Assembly: GCF_025562715.2 (NCBI RefSeq)
Contig: NZ_JAPFCC010000001.1
Span: 1,134,501-1,198,500, forward strand
Source: Endozoicomonas gorgoniicola
GTDB lineage: Bacteria > Pseudomonadota > Gammaproteobacteria > Pseudomonadales > Endozoicomonadaceae
DNA: 64,000 bases
Reading direction: 5' to 3'
Below the pieces are notes generated by a model, which saw only the letters and a program-made list of their open reading frames with translations, made no database searches and was not told where the DNA came from. A program made the translations under genes and the position numbers. Of this stretch, positions 62,433 to 64,000 are shown piece after piece. Each line of letters starts with the position of its first letter. Position 1 is the first letter of the stretch.

Positions 62433-64000
62433 GTAAAGGGTCTAATATATACTTTTAAATGGTCTTTTTTGGAGGATATAACATGAGGCCAAAAGTATAT
62501 AGTTACATAAGGTTTAGTACCCCAGAACAAGCAAAAGGTCACAGCCTAAATCGTCAACTTAACTATGCAAAGAATTATGCAAAACAAAACGACATGGTAC
62601 TTGAGGAAAGATTTACAATGCGTGATGAAGGTTTATCGGCATTTCATCAGACACACATAAAGCGAGGGGCTTTTGGGTTATTTTTATCAGCTGTTCAAAC
62701 TGGAAAAGTCGCCTCTGGATCAGTATTGATTATTGAAGGTTTAGACAGAATGAGTAGAGCTGAACCTATAGAAGCACAGGCCATCTTGTCACAAATCATA
62801 ATGGCAGGAATAACTGTTGTCACAGCTAGTGATAATAAGGTTTATGATAGAGAAACCGTAAAGAAAAACCCAATGGACTTGGTACTTTCACTTCTTATAT
62901 TTGTCCGCGCCAATGAAGAAAGTGAAACAAAAAGCAAAAGGGTAAAAGAGTCAATTATTAGACAAATTAACCAATGGTTAGAAAATGGTCATGGAAAAAT
63001 AATTAGAAATGGTCAAGCTCCTTATTGGTGTACACCTCGAAAAGATAAAAGTGGATTTGATCTAATTCCAGAAAGAGTAAAAATAATTAAGTTAATCATT
63101 GAATTTTATTTAAAAGGTTGGGGGTGCAATAAAATTGCAAGTTATTTGAATGATAATTACAAACCATTTAATAAAAATAAATGGTATACGCAATATATAT
63201 CTTCAATAATGACTAGAAAAGACTTGATTGGTGAAAAGTCGCTTTTAGTAAATGGAAAAAACTATATTATACCAAATTACTATCCATCTGTTTTATCTAA
63301 TGAAGAGTTTTACAATTTACAAGTAGCAATTAAAAAAAGAGCAAAGACAAAAGGTCAAAGAAACTTTCCAGGACTAATAACAGGCTTTAGAACAGCATTC
63401 TGTGGTTTATGCGGTGATGTTCTTGTTTCACAAAATTATGCTAACAGGGCAAAAAACGGAAAGTTAACAGATGGTTTGCGGCGTATTAAATGTAATTCAA
63501 GAAGCCGTTATGGATCAAAATGTATTAATGGCACTCCAATTTCTGTAGCAATGATTGAAAGGTCAATACTAGAATACTGCGCTGACCAGATGGAACTATC
63601 CAGTGTTCTAGGCGACAATGACAAAACAACAGAAATCAAGGCTACTATTGCCAGTCTGTACCAGCAGGCAGAAGAGGCTGAGCAGAAAATCAAAACAGGT
63701 GAGCAGTCAATTATTGAACTGTTAAGTCAGGGACAGACCGTTTCTGTCGTCACCAACATTGTTGAAAAATTCAAGGTTGAACACGAACAGCTACAGCAAA
63801 AAATAGTCATTCTTGAAGATGAGCTACGGTTTGAGTCAAGGAATAAGGCTACCGATCTTGTACAGGAATGGCAGGACATCAAAGCCGACGTTTATAACCT
63901 GAATGAGGAAACGAGGTTGTTGATCCGCCAACTGGTCAAACGCACCTTCAAGCGTATAGATATTTTCTTACATGGGATGGATAAATCAGAACACGCTGCC
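62433..64000 (+). mobile_element. Integrated element carrying a large serine recombinase (right end beyond window)
   Basis: A stretch much more AT-rich than the host begins abruptly where codA similarity ends (about 62432). It contains a large serine recombinase gene starting 51 bp inside, the usual position of an integrase next to its attachment site. The other end lies outside the window, so element type and size are unknown. Confidence 0.7.
62483..64000 (+). CDS. Large serine recombinase (site-specific integrase), partial at window end
   Basis: This is an open frame of at least 506 residues with no stop before the window ends. The N-terminal resolvase domain starts MRPKVYSYIRFSTPEQAKGHSLNRQ, with the catalytic Ser in RFST, followed by LIIEGLDRMSRAEP with the conserved Arg. 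A recombinase domain follows (ENGHGKIIRNGQAPYWCTP…), then a zinc-ribbon-like Cys set (CGLCGDVL … CNSRSRYGSKC), and a coiled-coil C-terminus. This is the architecture of phage or ICE serine integrases. The start has an ideal GGAGG seven bases upstream. From about 63575 base composition becomes host-like, suggesting a composite gene. Confidence 0.9.
   Translation, partial: MRPKVYSYIRFSTPEQAKGHSLNRQLNYAKNYAKQNDMVLEERFTMRDEGLSAFHQTHIKRGAFGLFLSAVQTGKVASGSVLIIEGLDRMSRAEPIEAQAILSQIIMAGITVVTASDNKVYDRETVKKNPMDLVLSLLIFVRANEESETKSKRVKESIIRQINQWLENGHGKIIRNGQAPYWCTPRKDKSGFDLIPERVKIIKLIIEFYLKGWGCNKIASYLNDNYKPFNKNKWYTQYISSIMTRKDLIGEKSLLVNGKNYIIPNYYPSVLSNEEFYNLQVAIKKRAKTKGQRNFPGLITGFRTAFCGLCGDVLVSQNYANRAKNGKLTDGLRRIKCNSRSRYGSKCINGTPISVAMIERSILEYCADQMELSSVLGDNDKTTEIKATIASLYQQAEEAEQKIKTGEQSIIELLSQGQTVSVVTNIVEKFKVEHEQLQQKIVILEDELRFESRNKATDLVQEWQDIKADVYNLNEETRLLIRQLVKRTFKRIDIFLHGMDKSEHAA

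Noticed and set aside
1..64000. tRNA, rRNA or riboswitch genes
   Set aside because: No tRNA-like cloverleaf with a T-loop GTTCAAATC-type box, rRNA segment or known riboswitch core was recognised by eye; a covariance-model scan would be decisive.

Overview
The window reads as chromosomal DNA of a marine, probably host-associated gammaproteobacterium of moderate GC content. Housekeeping genes (prfB-lysS with an adjacent TetR gene, ung, dinG, recC-recB-recD, sthA, ansA, ychJ) are clearly gammaproteobacterial. Sodium and osmolyte biology is prominent: AGCS, NhaC, NqrM, BCCT and ProU-type uptake. Candidate eukaryote-targeting proteins (a YopH-like tyrosine phosphatase and a YopT/AvrPphB-like cysteine protease) together with several IS elements suggest an Endozoicomonas-like symbiont. 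That genus assignment is inference, not something the sequence proves.

Layout. 1-3.2 kb: a Na+/alanine (AGCS) symporter gene split by a complete IS1634-type element with a 6-bp target duplication. 3.2-8.1 kb: a secreted hypothetical protein and a two-gene TAXI-TRAP transporter on the minus strand. 8.4-12.2 kb: a hypothetical gene, ychJ, a small membrane ORF and dinG. 12.3-15 kb: a tyrosine-phosphatase effector candidate and a small acidic secreted protein. 15.3-19.1 kb: prfB (with its programmed +1 frameshift), lysS and a TetR regulator. 19.1-21.7 kb: an exported Ppx/GppA-like protein, ung and a C58-like protease candidate. 21.8-24.3 kb: nhaC and ansA. 24.5-27.5 kb: an accessory island with two decayed insertion sequences flanking a coiled-coil protein gene. 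27.85-31.9 kb: a three-gene operon for a Cys-type formate dehydrogenase with HydB/HydG-like electron-transfer subunits.

32-41.1 kb: the recC-recB-recD operon, overlapping stop-to-start, on the minus strand. 41.2-43.6 kb: a small basic protein and a delta-60-like repeat envelope protein. 43.9-49.8 kb: a 1965-residue hybrid sensor kinase with three periplasmic binding domains and a complete phosphorelay. 49.9-52.8 kb: apbE and nqrM (flavin insertion and maturation of Na+-NQR), then sthA. 52.9-55.1 kb: a LysR regulator divergent from a secreted C45 Ntn-hydrolase. 55.3-60.7 kb: a BetT-like BCCT transporter divergent from a ProXWV betaine ABC operon. 60.7-61.5 kb: a single-domain voltage-gated cation channel. 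61.7-64 kb: a cytosine deaminase gene cut by an element carrying a large serine recombinase that runs off the window.

No rRNA, tRNA or CRISPR array was recognised. No clear novel multi-gene defence or biosynthetic system is visible. The most unusual items are the variant tyrosine phosphatase, the C58-like protease, the exported Ppx/GppA protein, the formate dehydrogenase with a HydBG module, the giant sensor kinase, the MITE-like IS derivative and the serine-recombinase insertion in codA.
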